A stretch of DNA of 64,000 nucleotides, taken from Goleter apudmare HA4340-LM2 (lineage in GTDB: Bacteria > Cyanobacteriota > Cyanobacteriia > Cyanobacteriales > Nostocaceae). Each line of letters begins with the position of its first letter. Positions within the stretch are counted from its first letter, which is position 1. This document shows positions 1 through 8,570 of this stretch, in pieces. Location: the NCBI GenBank assembly GCA_019359495.1, contig JAHHHF010000099.1, positions 1 to 64,000 of the forward strand. The letters run 5' to 3'. Made by a program: the position numbers and the translations under genes. The notes under the pieces are model-generated. The model was not told the DNA's origin, ran no database searches, and saw only the letters and a program-made list of their open reading frames with translations.

Positions 1-103
1 TATAAACTGTTCTGGTATACAATCATTTTTATTTGGGGTCATACTTCAAACTGCTGAAATTGTTGTGCAATATGCATTTTGGCAGTTTTTGACCCCTGTT
101 TCT

Positions 104-1000
104 TCAAGCTTTGTGAGAAATCCGGGAGACGTTGCTACTCCCTTGTTTCAGAAAGCTATGGATAGCCGAAAAATCTTGTTCACCCAGCCCTTGCTGTATT
201 GCTAAACGATACACTTCTTTGACAGCACTTGTGACTGGTATTGCCACACCTACCTCATGAGCTGCGATCGCCACCATGTGTAAGTCTTTCTGCATCCATT
301 GTAGAGGGAATTCAGCTTGGTAATCTGCCAATTCTAGCTTTTCTTTCTTTGTCGCTAAAAAGGGTGCAGTTACCGGTGCTCCTAACAAAACTTTTAGCAA
401 CCTCTCTTGTGAAATACCCAATGCTTCCCCTAATATGAGCGCTTCGGCAAATGCTGCCATTGATGTACCCAGTAATAGGTTAATTGCTAGTTTTAAGGAA
501 GTGCCCATCCCATGCTCTCCAACGTGAACCAACCTGCTTCCCATTGCTTTAAACAAAGGTTGACAAGTTTCTACATCTGTGGCATTTCCTCCTACCATAA
601 ATACTAATTCTGCCTTTTCTGCCTGATTTTTTGAGCCAGCTACAGGAGCATCTAAAAACCTGATATGCTTGTTTTGAGCCTCCTTTGCCATCTGACGCGA
701 AAAAGAAGGATTAACTGTACTGCAATCTACCCATAGAGCATTTGATGCGAGGTGATTTAAGAAGCCGTTTTCTCCTAGTGCTACATTCATAATGGCTTCT
801 GGATTTGCCAACATCGTAAAAATAATCTCAACTTGGGTTGCTACAACTCCAGGAGTATCTGCCCACAAAGCTCCATTTGTGATTAAAGCAGTAGCTTTAT
901 CTTGAGTACGATTGAAAATAATTATTTCATAACCATGCTTTTGCAGATTAGCCACCATGCGACTTCCCATAATTCCCATGCCAATAAAACCGACTTTCAT
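104..1000 (-). CDS. NAD(P)-dependent beta-hydroxyacid dehydrogenase (3-hydroxyisobutyrate dehydrogenase / GLYR family)
   Basis: Predicted soluble oxidoreductase of 298 residues, the usual length for this family. The N-terminus KVGFIGMGIMGSRMVANL is the Rossmann GxGxxG dinucleotide site. DAPVAGSKNQAE corresponds to the substrate-binding DAPVSGG motif, and KLAINLLLG contains the family's catalytic lysine. Family members reduce or oxidise small beta-hydroxy acids or semialdehydes (3-hydroxyisobutyrate, tartronate semialdehyde, glyoxylate, succinic semialdehyde); the substrate cannot be told from sequence. The start is placed at the ATG at 1000 because a GGAG sits six bases before it; an ATG twelve bases upstream is less well spaced. 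The next upstream gene on the same strand is the Crp-like regulator, about 80 bases away, so co-transcription is possible. Confidence 0.88.
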   Translation of the reverse strand: MKVGFIGMGIMGSRMVANLQKHGYEIIIFNRTQDKATALITNGALWADTPGVVATQVEIIFTMLANPEAIMNVALGENGFLNHLASNALWVDCSTVNPSFSRQMAKEAQNKHIRFLDAPVAGSKNQAEKAELVFMVGGNATDVETCQPLFKAMGSRLVHVGEHGMGTSLKLAINLLLGTSMAAFAEALILGEALGISQERLLKVLLGAPVTAPFLATKKEKLELADYQAEFPLQWMQKDLHMVAIAAHEVGVAIPVTSAVKEVYRLAIQQGLGEQDFSAIHSFLKQGSSNVSRISHKA

Positions 1001-1081
1001 ACTCATCTCCATTGCAAATCGCTAATACAACTTACCTGTGGCGCTCATAAAGTTGCATTAACAAATGATAAGAGAAAGGTT

Positions 1082-1678
1082 TTAGGCAACTGTACGTTTT
1101 ATTCTGGATAGGGATACTTCTGTAATTCCTAAGTAAGAAGCAATATGATATTGCGGTACTCTTTTAACTAAGTTGGGATATTGTTTCACAAAATCAAGAT
1201 ACCGCTCCCTCGCTTGTTGTTGCAATAGGCTTCTGGTTCGGAGTTCCTTTCTATTGAGTAACCATTCTGCTAACTTTCGCCCTAGCCTGTCAAAGATTGG
1301 ATGTTGCTCAAATAACGCTACAAAGTCACTAAAGCTGGCAACTAACAGTACTGTCGGCTCTAAAGCCTGAACACCATATAGAATAGGTAAGTTAAGGTTA
1401 TAGGCAGCAAAAGAACCTGCAAAAGTGTTTTCAGTAATAAATGCTTTGTTCGATTCAGTGCCATCATCTGTAATGTAGTAGAAACGAAGTAGTCCACTAC
1501 AGACAAAGTAGAGTTCGTGTACTTTTGCTCCAGGTAAGAGAATATATTCTTGTTTTTGGGCGGTTTTAACTTGAAATTTTGATGCGAGTAGATGCCACTG
1601 GGGTTCTGCTAAATCAACCCAATCAACTAGACTTGTTCGCATTTTTTGATATGGAGTCAATTCTGCTGCTGTCTTCAT
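1082..1678 (-). CDS. Crp/Fnr-family transcriptional regulator (cNMP-binding fold)
   Basis: 198-residue protein with a cyclic-nucleotide-binding beta roll (about residues 30-120, with KQEYILLPGAKVHELYFV and a GLLRFYY strand) followed by a short helical C-terminus. Its end, YHIASYLGITEVSLSRIKR, is the recognition-helix pattern of the Crp subfamily often annotated as cyclic nucleotide-binding regulators in cyanobacteria and Bacteroidetes. The arginine/glutamate signature for cAMP binding in the phosphate-binding cassette is not evident, so the effector is unknown. It lies immediately upstream of the dehydrogenase on the same strand and may control it; this is inferred from position only. Confidence 0.85.
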   Translation of the reverse strand: MKTAAELTPYQKMRTSLVDWVDLAEPQWHLLASKFQVKTAQKQEYILLPGAKVHELYFVCSGLLRFYYITDDGTESNKAFITENTFAGSFAAYNLNLPILYGVQALEPTVLLVASFSDFVALFEQHPIFDRLGRKLAEWLLNRKELRTRSLLQQQARERYLDFVKQYPNLVKRVPQYHIASYLGITEVSLSRIKRTVA

Positions 1679-1964
1679 AAGAATTAAATTTTTTATATAT
1701 TGCCGTACAAAATCAATTTAAAAGAAATACAGCAGATTTTGATAGCACCGTGTTGTTGAAAAAAATTTTGAGCTGCTTTACAAATCAACCTATGGATAGA
1801 TTGATACATCAACTTGCATGTGTCAACAGCCAGATGGAACGGGAGTTATAGATTTTTAAGCTAGGTTTACCAGGAAAAATATCCTTCCAATTTATGGGTA
1901 TTCCCTGTTCATAGTTAATAAGTTGCTCAGAAGGTGTGCAAATCACAAACCCAGAGCTAAAACT
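1679..1964. other. divergent intergenic region between the Crp-like regulator and the esterase-family gene
   Basis: About 285 bases between divergently transcribed genes. It must contain both promoters, but I could not identify a convincing -35/-10 pair or operator. No coding potential or notable repeat seen. Confidence 0.5.
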
Positions 1965-3314
1965 ATGCCGGAAGCAACTAGCACTAACCCAATCAATGTA
2001 GTACGTGAGTCTGCATACCCATTAACTGGTGCAGCCGCAGACTACAATCCGTTGATGAATTTGATCGGTGATGCTCATTTCGTCCTCATTGGCGAGGCCT
2101 CCCACGGTACCCATGAGTTTTATGAGCAAAGGGCTGAGATTACCAAAAGGCTGATTCAACAGAAGGGCTTTACAGCAGTAGCTGTAGAAGCAGACTGGCC
2201 GGATGCTTACCGTGTTAATCTCTATGTTCAGCATATAAATGATGATCCCACTCCTGCGGAAGCACTGGCCGATTTTCAAAGATTCCCTGCTTGGATGTGG
2301 CGCAATACAGATGTGCTCCATTTTGTCAACTGGTTACGTGAGTATAATGACGATCTGCCGCGAAATGCTGCTAGAGCAGGCTTTTATGGGCTTGATCTTT
2401 ACAGTATGTATGCTTCCATCGAGGCAGTTCTCAACTACCTAAATCGGGTTGACCCAGAAGCTGCCCAGCGTGCCCGTTATCGCTACTCATGCTTTGAACA
2501 TTTTGATGAAGATACGCAACATTATGGTTATGCGGCCGGTTTTGGACTCACCCCATCCTGTGAGCAAGGAGCACTTGAGCAACTGCAAGAACTACAACGC
2601 CGATCTGCTGAGTACATTCAAAAAGGTGGACGACTAGCAGCAGATGAGTATTTTTATGCCGAACAGAATGCTCGACTTGTAAAGAATGCCGAGGCTTACT
2701 ACCGCTCGATGTTGCAAGGGCGGGTGTCATCATGGAATATCCGCGATCGCCACATGGCAGAAACCCTAGACCAGTTAGTTGCTCATTTGAGCCATCAACA
2801 GGGAAAACCAGCCAAGGTTGTGGTTTGGGAACACAATTCCCACTTGGGGGATGCACGGGCGACTGACATGGGGAAAATAGGTGAAGTGAGTGTGGGTCAA
2901 TTGGTGCGGGAACGCTATGGTCGTGATGCAGTATTAATCGGCTTTAGTACTTACACAGGAACTGTCACAGCTGCTTCTGACTGGGGAGAAACCCCTGAAC
3001 TCAAGGTAGTTCGCCCCGCTCTACCAGACAGTTACGAAGCCCTATTCCATGAAACGGGACGACCGAGATTCTTACTACAGCTACGAGATGACAATCGTGC
3101 GATCTCCTTTCTCAGGAAAAAGAGATTAGAAAGAGCGATCGGTGTAATTTACCTCCCAGAGACTGAGCGCATTAGTCACTACTTTTATGCTTGTCTCCCT
3201 GAGCAATTTGATGCCGTCATCCACATAGATGACACCAGGGCAGTCCAACCCCTAGACCGCACTGCTTACCAAGAGATGAAAGAACCACCAGAAACATTTC
3301 CCTTTGCTGTTTAA
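1965..3314 (+). CDS. erythromycin esterase family protein
   Basis: 449-residue protein of the erythromycin-esterase/EreA-like superfamily. The N-terminal hallmark FVLIGEASHGTHEFYEQR (about residues 40-57) carries the conserved Glu and His residues; TAVAVEADWPDAYRVN follows, and WEHNSHLGDAR (around residue 300) carries the other conserved His and Asp. These acidic/histidine residues form the family active site. Members related to EreA hydrolyse macrolide lactones, but this longer branch is widespread in environmental bacteria and its natural substrate is generally unknown, so no resistance role is claimed. The start is the ATG at 1965; an in-frame TTG at 1923 would add 14 residues without homology. 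A 29-codon ORF follows 13 bases after the stop. Confidence 0.85.
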   Translation: MPEATSTNPINVVRESAYPLTGAAADYNPLMNLIGDAHFVLIGEASHGTHEFYEQRAEITKRLIQQKGFTAVAVEADWPDAYRVNLYVQHINDDPTPAEALADFQRFPAWMWRNTDVLHFVNWLREYNDDLPRNAARAGFYGLDLYSMYASIEAVLNYLNRVDPEAAQRARYRYSCFEHFDEDTQHYGYAAGFGLTPSCEQGALEQLQELQRRSAEYIQKGGRLAADEYFYAEQNARLVKNAEAYYRSMLQGRVSSWNIRDRHMAETLDQLVAHLSHQQGKPAKVVVWEHNSHLGDARATDMGKIGEVSVGQLVRERYGRDAVLIGFSTYTGTVTAASDWGETPELKVVRPALPDSYEALFHETGRPRFLLQLRDDNRAISFLRKKRLERAIGVIYLPETERISHYFYACLPEQFDAVIHIDDTRAVQPLDRTAYQEMKEPPETFPFAV

Positions 3315-3327
3315 GGAAAACAATATT

Positions 3328-3417
3328 ATGGATGACAAAACCAGACCAGCCCAAGCCACTGTTCCCGAACAAGCAGCAGCCGAAGCTCAACAAGCTAACT
3401 ACGAACAAAGCCAATGA
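3328..3417 (+). CDS. small 29-residue hypothetical protein
   Basis: An ATG at 3328 opens a 29-codon frame ending in TGA, 13 bases after the esterase-family stop and preceded by AAGGAAAA at a workable distance. The product starts MDDKTRPAQATVPEQAAAE and is rich in Ala, Gln and Glu, with no hydrophobic segment and no cysteine; it would be acidic, soluble and probably disordered or a short helix. I do not recognise it. Tight spacing suggests translation from the same transcript as the upstream gene. It could also be a chance frame. Confidence 0.4.
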   Translation: MDDKTRPAQATVPEQAAAEAQQANYEQSQ

Positions 3418-3484
3418 AGCGTTGTCTTGGCATGTAAAAATTACTTTCAAGTGTGCTCAATAGTAAGCGATCGCCGTTGCTTAT

Positions 3485-3751
3485 TTAAACCATGAGCAAG
3501 AACACAATTAAGACCATACTCAGAGATAAAGCAAATAACAGCGCATACTCAAATCGGCGACTTAAAAATCCCACAACCAAAATTAAACCCAACAGTAAAG
3601 TGGTAATACCAATGTATTGTTCACGTTGTAAACCACGAGCAATTAGTGGGTCTTTTGGTATTGAATTAGTAGGATTTTTTTCTGGAATTGTATTTGGTAA
3701 TTGCCGAGATATAGATGATTTTTTAGGATCTAAAATTATTTGTGAAATCAT
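3485..3751 (-). CDS. small hypothetical membrane protein
   Basis: An 88-residue frame beginning MISQIILDPKKSSISRQ. The first 45 residues are polar and proline-rich; the C-terminal half has two hydrophobic segments (about residues 46-62, ITTLLLGLILVVGFL, and 68-88, YALLFALSLSMVLIVFLLMV) separated by SRRFE, giving a two-pass hairpin. I prefer the internal ATG at 3751 because the 19 residues before it are non-polar and lack a ribosome site. The frame on the opposite strand over the same DNA has no recognisable feature. No family recognised. Confidence 0.55.
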   Translation of the reverse strand: MISQIILDPKKSSISRQLPNTIPEKNPTNSIPKDPLIARGLQREQYIGITTLLLGLILVVGFLSRRFEYALLFALSLSMVLIVFLLMV

Positions 3752-3808
3752 CAAACCCCAGTTTTTGATTAAGAATATATATTTAATTATAAACATTAAC
3801 AGTCTCAA

Positions 3809-4162
3809 ACAAGCAACTTATTTTAAAAAAAAATCATTGGTCTTGTTTCCCAAAAATAATTGAAGAATCCTCAAGGATGATTTACTGTCTTTCTTAAGAG
3901 ATAAATATTGATTATTCCATAAGAAAGAAGCGATTATATCTACAAATTTCTAAAGTAAACCAAGGAAAAATAAAATAACTATTTGACCATAATCATATAT
4001 CAACAAGTCACTAACAAGTGAAAGGTAAGGTTTCTAACTATGTCACTTGGGGATATATCTGGGTTATTAGCTAATTTTGATATCAGCAAGATTAACTAGA
4101 TTCAGCAGCAAATAATTTAGCGATTTTTATGTTATGTACCATTAAATTTTGAGACAAAAATT
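3809..4162. other. intergenic region upstream of transketolase
   Basis: About 350 A+T-rich bases between the small membrane protein and the transketolase, divergently arranged. GAGACAAAAATT before the ATG at 4163 gives a GAG ribosome site. No hairpin, repeat or coding frame stands out. Confidence 0.4.
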
Positions 4163-6058
4163 ATGACCACACAAGAGCAATTACAACAATTCCAAGAACT
4201 AGCACAACAGCTGCGTGTCGATAGTATTCGCTCAACAACAGTCGCTGGTTCCGGCCATCCTACCTCGTCAATGTCTCCTGCTGACTTGATGGCGGTTTTA
4301 TTATCTAAATATCTCCACTATGACTTTAATCGTCCCCATGACCCCAATAACGATCGCCTAATTCTCTCTAAAGGTCATGCAGCACCGCTTCTCTATGCCA
4401 TGTATAAAGCTGCGGGGGTGATATCTGATCAGCAGTTGTTGTCCTTGCGGCAGTTTGGTAGTCCTTTAGAAGGTCATCCAACACCAGTTTTACCCTTTGT
4501 AGATGTGGCGACAGGTTCTCTAGGGCAAGGATTACCCATTGGTGTAGGGTTAGCTTTGGCTGGTAAATATTTAGACCAACTGCCTTACCATGTCTGGGTA
4601 TTACTGGGTGATAGTGAAACAGCCGAAGGGTCAGTCTGGGAAGCTTTTGATCACGCAGCCCACTACGGACTAGATAATCTAATCGCCATTATTGATGTCA
4701 ATAGATTGGGTCAGAGGGGTCAAACAGAATTAGGTTGGAATACACAAGCCTATGCCAACCGTGCTAGAGCCTTTGGCTGGCAAGCAATTGAAATTGATGG
4801 TCACAACCTCCAAGAAATCGACCAAGCCTATAGCGCCGCTTTAGCTGTTGCCGATCGCCCCACGGTGATCATTGCTCGCACCAAGAAGGGTAAAGGTGTA
4901 GCGACTTTGGAAGATCTAGGGGGTTGGCATGGTAAAGCGTTGAAACGTGAAGATGAAAAAAAGGCGATCGCTGAGTTGGGTGGTGAACGCCATATTACCA
5001 TCTCAGTGGAAAAACCAGAAGATCCAGGACAACCAGCATCCACAGGTAATGCTCAACCACTGCAACTACCCACTTATCAAAAAGATGCCCAGGTAGCTAC
5101 CCGTCGCGCTTACGGTGATGCTTTAAAGGCTTTAGGTGCAGCCCGCCCTGATGTTGTTGTTCTGGATGCAGAAGTCAGTAATTCTACTTATGCTGAAGAT
5201 TTTGCCGAAGCCTATCCTGAGCGTTACTTTGAAATGTTCATTGCCGAACAGCAAATGGTAGCCGCAGCCGTAGGTTTGCAGATCCGCAAATACAAACCCT
5301 TTGCTTCCACTTTCGCCGCCTTCTTAACTCGCGCCTATGACTTTGTGCGGATGGCGGCAATTTCTCGTGCCAACATTAAATTAGTCGGTTCTCATGCGGG
5401 GGTTTCTATTGGTCAAGATGGCCCTTCCCAGATGGGATTGGAAGACTTAGCCGCTTTTCAAGCAGTTTGGGGTAGTACCGTGTTGTATCCCAGCGATGCC
5501 AATCAGACCGCTAAATTAGTAGGTCAGATGAGCGATCGCCACGGTGTGGTTTATCTCCGCACCACCCGCGAGAGCACGCCTGTAATCTATGGTGTTGATG
5601 AACAATTCCCCATTGGCGGTAGCAAAGTAGTTCGTAGTTCTGACCGAGATCAAGCTACTGTGATTGCTGCTGGTATTACGCTTCATGAAGCACTCAAAGC
5701 GTGCGATCGCCTGCAAAATGAAGGTATTACTGTACGTCTCATTGATGCCTATTCAGTTAAACCCATTGATGTCCAAACTCTGCATCAAGCTGCACGGGAT
5801 ACCAACGGCAATTTAGTAGTCGTTGAAGACCACTGGATAGAAGGTGGATTAGGTGCAGCCGTGCTAGATACCTTTGCAGGTCGTGGCTATCCTCCCCACT
5901 ATCATGGGCCCCAACTCCGGCTAATTAAGTTGGCGGTTCGAGATATGCCAGGTTCTGGTACACCAGAAGAACTCCTCCATGCTGCCAACATAGATGCTGA
6001 TGCCATTGTTGAAGCTGTGAAATCCCAAGTCAGACAGCCAATTGGGGCATCTGCTTAG
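4163..6058 (+). CDS. transketolase (short, animal/archaeal-like type)
   Basis: 631-residue thiamine-diphosphate enzyme that transfers two-carbon ketol units between sugar phosphates (pentose phosphate and Calvin cycles). The N-terminal TPP domain has SGHPTSSMSPADL near residue 30, HAAPLLYAM, and the TPP/metal motif GDSETAEGSVWEAFDHA (GDS replaces the usual GDG). The pyrimidine domain carries DAEVSNSTYAEDF and ERYFEMFIAEQQMV with the catalytic Glu, then FLTRAYDFVRMAAI. The C-terminal transketolase domain follows (VVEDHWIEGGLG). Length and the AEGSVWEA form resemble metazoan-type transketolases rather than the roughly 670-residue plant/cyanobacterial TktA, so this is probably an extra copy. It stands alone; the next gene is convergent. 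Confidence 0.9.
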   Translation: MTTQEQLQQFQELAQQLRVDSIRSTTVAGSGHPTSSMSPADLMAVLLSKYLHYDFNRPHDPNNDRLILSKGHAAPLLYAMYKAAGVISDQQLLSLRQFGSPLEGHPTPVLPFVDVATGSLGQGLPIGVGLALAGKYLDQLPYHVWVLLGDSETAEGSVWEAFDHAAHYGLDNLIAIIDVNRLGQRGQTELGWNTQAYANRARAFGWQAIEIDGHNLQEIDQAYSAALAVADRPTVIIARTKKGKGVATLEDLGGWHGKALKREDEKKAIAELGGERHITISVEKPEDPGQPASTGNAQPLQLPTYQKDAQVATRRAYGDALKALGAARPDVVVLDAEVSNSTYAEDFAEAYPERYFEMFIAEQQMVAAAVGLQIRKYKPFASTFAAFLTRAYDFVRMAAISRANIKLVGSHAGVSIGQDGPSQMGLEDLAAFQAVWGSTVLYPSDANQTAKLVGQMSDRHGVVYLRTTRESTPVIYGVDEQFPIGGSKVVRSSDRDQATVIAAGITLHEALKACDRLQNEGITVRLIDAYSVKPIDVQTLHQAARDTNGNLVVVEDHWIEGGLGAAVLDTFAGRGYPPHYHGPQLRLIKLAVRDMPGSGTPEELLHAANIDADAIVEAVKSQVRQPIGASA

Positions 6059-6126
6059 TACTGTTTCCCACCATATTAGAAGATTTCCCACATAGAAATT
6101 ACCACGCAATTGTGAATGAACCGTAG

Positions 6127-6146
6127 GGGCAAACGGTTATTTGCCC
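6127..6146. terminator. hairpin between convergent transketolase and receiver genes
   Basis: GGGCAAA and TTTGCCC pair around a six-base CGGTTA loop. It sits between convergent genes, so it could end either transcript, but there is no run of T after it. The same motif style (GGGC-GAAC-GGTT-GTTCGCCC) recurs at 52627-52646, so this may be a dispersed palindrome rather than a classical terminator. Confidence 0.45.
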
Positions 6147-6159
6147 TCCAATTGTTAAT

Positions 6160-6522
6160 TTAATCGACAACCGATTGCAAGGCACGTAATAATTCTTGCT
6201 TGGTAAAAGGCTTGGTCAAATAGACATCAGCACCTTGTTTCATAGCCCAAATCCGATCAATGTCTTTATTTTTAGAACTACAAATAATAATCGGTACTTT
6301 CTCGGTTACTGGATTTTTTTTAAGTTGACGGCAGAATTCAAAACCACTCAGTCCAGGCATCACTATATCGGTAATAATCACATCAGGGTGCTGTTCAACT
6401 GCCTCTTCTAGACCATCTTTAGCATTGTAAGCTTTAATTACCGTGTGACCGCTCTCTCGCAAAAAACTATTAATTAATTCCAACTGAGAAGGTGTATCTT
6501 CAACTACTAAAACTGTAGACAT
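6160..6522 (-). CDS. CheY-like response regulator receiver
   Basis: 120-residue stand-alone receiver domain. VLVVEDTPSQ holds the acidic pocket, DVIITDIVMPGLSGFEFC the phosphoacceptor Asp near residue 53, PIIICSS the conserved Ser/Thr position and DVYLTKPF the Lys. No output domain. The ATG at 6522 has GAGG nine bases upstream (GAGGGCAAATTAT), better than the longer frame. It lies 44 bases downstream of the PatA-like gene on the same strand, the same PatA-then-CheY order as pixG-pixH and related cyanobacterial chemotaxis-like loci, so both are likely one operon. Confidence 0.9.
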   Translation of the reverse strand: MSTVLVVEDTPSQLELINSFLRESGHTVIKAYNAKDGLEEAVEQHPDVIITDIVMPGLSGFEFCRQLKKNPVTEKVPIIICSSKNKDIDRIWAMKQGADVYLTKPFTKQELLRALQSVVD

Positions 6523-6566
6523 ATAATTTGCCCTCACTATCCCCAAGTAATTTCATGTCTGGTTAA

Positions 6567-7970
6567 TCAAGCCAAATGCATAAAGACTATCTTCAGTAAT
6601 TCTGCGCGAGTAAAAGGTTTAGTGAGATAACCAGATGCTCCTACTAATCTGGCTCTTACTTTGTCTACAAGTCCCTTATTTCCTGTTACGAAGATAATAG
6701 GAGTATTTTTGAACAGTGAATTATTACGTATAATTCGACATAATTCATAACCATCAATACCAACCATGTTTAAGTCCAGTAAAATCAGGTCTGGTTTGTG
6801 CCTGATAATTGACATCACAGCCTTAAGTGGGTCGCCAATGGTAACTACAGAGAATTTTTCATCTTCTAAAAACCGACTAATTTCTTTAAGAATTGTCGGA
6901 CTATCATCTACAGAAACAATTTTGTAAGTTTTTTTAGCGGTAGCAGTAGCAGTGGTTACTCTTTCACGAGAGGACTTTATGTTATTTGATATTGTTAATT
7001 CCTGAACCTGATTTATTGGCGGTGCGAAAATCTGTGGTAATTGCGGAATGGCAGCTATATTTTCTACAGGAATTTTTGCAGAAGTTTGAGGTGGAATGCT
7101 ACTTGGTTTTTCTACTGCTTTAATTAATTCCTTTTTTATAAATTGTGTTGTATATTGGGGGGATGCCGATGAGCCTTTACAAGTCTTAGGCAATTTATCA
7201 AAGGGTGGATCTGGTTCATGCAAAATTATCCCTCCCTTCAAGATGTAAGGTGATAAATTCCGAGCCATCTGGATTTCGTCCTGATTCATGATCACGGCCA
7301 GATGTCGCAGGCTAAAACCCTTCATCCAGTTAGTTAAAGTTGGTTGGAGATCTGGTAAATTCTTCGTTTGGAGTGTGTTGGTAATCAACAGGTGTGGACG
7401 CTGGTAGGGAGAAGAAATTTGCGGAGCTAAAGACTGCCAACTCTTTAATCTTGCTTGGCAGCGCTCTAGAATTTTTTCGACGTCAAGCCTGCAAATTCTG
7501 GGCACTCTCTGAAGTGAATCGCTTAATTCATAAACACCTGTATCTATTAACAAAAATGATTCAATTACTTCTTTAACCAATTCCTGAATCAATACTGCTG
7601 CTTGTGTAGAATGCAAATGTTGTTGACTGACAAGCCAGTAAATCGCTTGATATTCAGGATGCTGATGACTCACGTCGCTGTGCTGTGCGAGGAACTGATT
7701 TTGTGAGTCAGGCTCAAACATCAGACGTAATTGAACACGAATTTCGCTAGTCAGCAGCGGAACTTGATGACTCAAACGACGCAAATGACGTTCTAATCGG
7801 TCAAAGGGTTCGACCGAGTGGGTAGCATAGGTGATTTTTCCTTGTTCTAGGTAGATTGACCAAGAAACTGAGTTGCTCAATGCTTGTAAGCAGGTACTGT
7901 CAGAACTGCCAGATATCTGTCTTAATAAACTCTGGGGACGTAGTTTGGTGAATGTGCCAGTAATATTCAT
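6567..7970 (-). CDS. PatA-like response regulator (PATAN domain plus receiver)
   Basis: 467 residues. The N-terminal part (about 1-240) matches the PATAN/PatA N-terminal domain found only in cyanobacterial PatA/PixG-like proteins (for example SWSIYLEQGKITYATHS near the start). A roughly 90-residue low-complexity linker follows, then a C-terminal receiver (about 345-467) with IVSVDDSPT, LILLDLNMVGIDGYELC, PIIFVTGN and GYLTKPF. PatA family proteins influence heterocyst pattern in Anabaena and phototaxis signalling in Synechocystis. The ATG at 7970 is chosen over an upstream in-frame TTG. No CheW, methyl-accepting protein or CheA gene follows, so the partner kinase must be elsewhere. This is probably not patA itself, but that cannot be settled without alignment. 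Confidence 0.82.
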   Translation of the reverse strand: MNITGTFTKLRPQSLLRQISGSSDSTCLQALSNSVSWSIYLEQGKITYATHSVEPFDRLERHLRRLSHQVPLLTSEIRVQLRLMFEPDSQNQFLAQHSDVSHQHPEYQAIYWLVSQQHLHSTQAAVLIQELVKEVIESFLLIDTGVYELSDSLQRVPRICRLDVEKILERCQARLKSWQSLAPQISSPYQRPHLLITNTLQTKNLPDLQPTLTNWMKGFSLRHLAVIMNQDEIQMARNLSPYILKGGIILHEPDPPFDKLPKTCKGSSASPQYTTQFIKKELIKAVEKPSSIPPQTSAKIPVENIAAIPQLPQIFAPPINQVQELTISNNIKSSRERVTTATATAKKTYKIVSVDDSPTILKEISRFLEDEKFSVVTIGDPLKAVMSIIRHKPDLILLDLNMVGIDGYELCRIIRNNSLFKNTPIIFVTGNKGLVDKVRARLVGASGYLTKPFTRAELLKIVFMHLA

Positions 7971-8570
7971 AAATCTTGGAGTTTTCCGGGGAATCAAACC
8001 TAATCTAGGTAAATCTAAAAGTAGTGGAAATGAGATATTTTTTATGTCTGATTATTTCTCTAAAGACAAATTATCTACGGAAAATATATTTTACAAGTTA
8101 TAGAATTTCCGGCATAGGTGGTTTGTTAAATCTGCCACTATCTTCTCCAGCCAAGTATTTGCCGGGTAAATCTGGGTTACAGTTTGTGTGTTTACAGAGG
8201 TATGTTGCTTATGCTAAGTTCCTTGGCTCCAATTTATTTATTTCATATAAAAACCCACCTTTCTACACAGAATCTTTAATTTTGTTTGACCGGAGATGTA
8301 CGTAACTATTGTATTCTAGTGTTGCCCTACATAAGTATCAGTAGATGTACTAGATAGAGGTAATATCCACCCCCGCTAAATTTCCTGTGATGAAACTAGT
8401 CCTTGATGGCGATTTTTTAAATGTGTAGAAAATTTAATGAAAATAATCTATTTAATAAAGATTCAGACTATTTACTGCCGAAAGATAAACACATAGTCGC
8501 GTTGGCTGTGTAGACTATATACTTTGAAAAAAAGGAAAAAGCTTTGGACTATAACATAACACAAAACGTT
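7971..8570. other. divergent intergenic region upstream of the VWA gene
   Basis: About 600 bases between the PatA-like gene and the VWA gene, transcribed apart. Two short open frames here have no plausible protein character. A TTG with AGGA seven bases before it lies at 8544, in frame with the VWA protein. No clear promoter elements recognised. Confidence 0.4.

Noticed and set aside
1965-3314. Macrolide resistance function
   Set aside because: The family link to EreA is distant and the gene is in a chromosomal housekeeping-like setting with no resistance context.
3492-3863. 123-codon plus-strand frame
   Set aside because: It lies over the minus-strand membrane protein gene; the product has no family features and poor start context. 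The minus-strand product has well-formed hydrophobic helices.
7873-8305. Two overlapping plus-strand frames before the VWA gene
   Set aside because: No ribosome sites, odd composition and no recognisable protein character; considered chance frames.
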